Assembly: GCA_017615755.1 (NCBI GenBank)
Contig: JAFZZM010000070.1
Coordinates: 1-64,000 of the forward strand
DNA: 64,000 nt
Direction: 5' to 3'
Source of the DNA: Clostridiales bacterium
GTDB lineage: Bacteria > Bacillota > Clostridia > Saccharofermentanales > Saccharofermentanaceae
Part shown: in pieces, positions 63,834 to 64,000 of the stretch
How positions within the stretch are numbered: position 1 is the stretch's first letter
How the letters are laid out: each line of letters opens with the position of its first letter
The notes under the pieces: model-generated
What the model saw: only the letters and a program-made list of their open reading frames with translations
Databases searched by the model: none
Told to the model about the DNA's origin: nothing
Program-made: the position numbers and the translations under genes

Positions 63834-64000
63834 TTTCATTCTCCTCTCGTAACAGGTAATTATGCATAAGCGGGCCGCTTCCTTTTCCAAGGTCGAGTCC
63901 CGCTGAAAGGCAATCTGAAATATACTTTTTCGCTTTCTCAACTGAAGCATAAAGCGTGTGTCCTTTTGCCAGATTGGATGCAATTGCAGAAGATAATGTG
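63820..64000 (-). CDS. thiD: Hydroxymethylpyrimidine (phosphate) kinase, C-terminal fragment cut by the window edge
   Basis: The last 60 codons of a gene that begins outside the window. The translation TLSSAIASNLAKGHTLYASV, then AKKYISDCLSAGLDLGKGSG and PLMHNYL, matches the C-terminus of ThiD, the kinase that phosphorylates hydroxymethylpyrimidine and its monophosphate. It overlaps the thiC start by 14 bp, so the two are translated from one message. Any TPP riboswitch would lie further upstream, outside this window. Confidence 0.88.
   Translation of the reverse strand, partial: TLSSAIASNLAKGHTLYASVEKAKKYISDCLSAGLDLGKGSGPLMHNYLLREENENERV

Noticed and set aside
62499..63869. Plus-strand open frame opposite thiC
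   Set aside because: thiC and thiD are clear on the minus strand and overlap as an operon.

Overview
The window comes from a bacterium of the Bacillota, most probably an anaerobic member of the Clostridia. The signs are a Trp-specific T-box leader, strong AGGAGG-type ribosome binding sites, Gram-positive lipoproteins and secreted repeat proteins without an outer-membrane apparatus, a PerR/rubrerythrin/FprA set typical of strict anaerobes, and many ABC-transporter/two-component cassettes. I see no phage, integrase, transposase, CRISPR or cas gene. Genus cannot be assigned from this sequence alone.

Layout. 1-5.8 kb: a tRNA-Leu gene, an RmlC-like epimerase and an ATPase-permease-permease-kinase-regulator cassette, all on the minus strand. 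6-9.2 kb: a purine permease, a lipoprotein and a small alarmone synthetase. 9.2-14.3 kb: the housekeeping operon rsmE-hisS-lepB-lepA, whose signal peptidase has a very long acidic N-terminus. 14.4-20.9 kb: a secreted leucine-rich-repeat protein ending in DUF4214 repeats, a DUF4230 protein, a small HTH protein, a PIN-like protein with a histone-H1-like tail and a lipoprotein. 20.9-26.3 kb: a second ATPase-permease-permease-kinase-regulator cassette, paralogous in order and architecture to the first. 26.6-33.9 kb: an HTH/DUF2975 cassette, an HD-GYP protein, a GH16 glycanase lipoprotein with a divergent AraC regulator, and a thioesterase. 34-38.5 kb: two adjacent secreted proteins sharing the DUF4214 tail, preceded by a 53-bp periodic repeat array. 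39-42 kb: perR-rubrerythrin-fprA. 42-48.7 kb: an OmpR-type two-component system and two cyclic-di-GMP proteins. 48.9-53.2 kb: a MoxR-DUF58-transglutaminase operon. 53.4-64 kb: a T-box controlled TrpB-like enzyme, a third ABC/two-component cassette, pheA-DAHP synthase, an O-acetylhomoserine sulfhydrylase with a long leader, and the end of a thiD-thiC operon.

How the genes work together. Much of the window senses and remodels the cell envelope: four kinase/regulator pairs, three of them beside drug-efflux-like ABC transporters, plus secreted repeat proteins and an envelope transglutaminase. Cyclic-di-GMP turnover is represented by one intact diguanylate cyclase, one EAL protein and one HD-GYP protein. 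The PerR operon handles oxygen and peroxide.

Most unusual signals. (1) A family of four intergenic hairpin elements with different outer arms but a conserved, covarying core. (2) The 9-mer AAAAGCACT/AGTGCTTTT, found 23 times by eye against about 0.5 expected. (3) A five-unit degenerate array with exact 53-bp phase upstream of a surface-protein gene. (4) One palindrome block, ATGAC-N4-GTCAT, shared by the promoters of the two paralogous ABC/two-component cassettes. (5) A double palindromic operator on the HTH/DUF2975 promoter.
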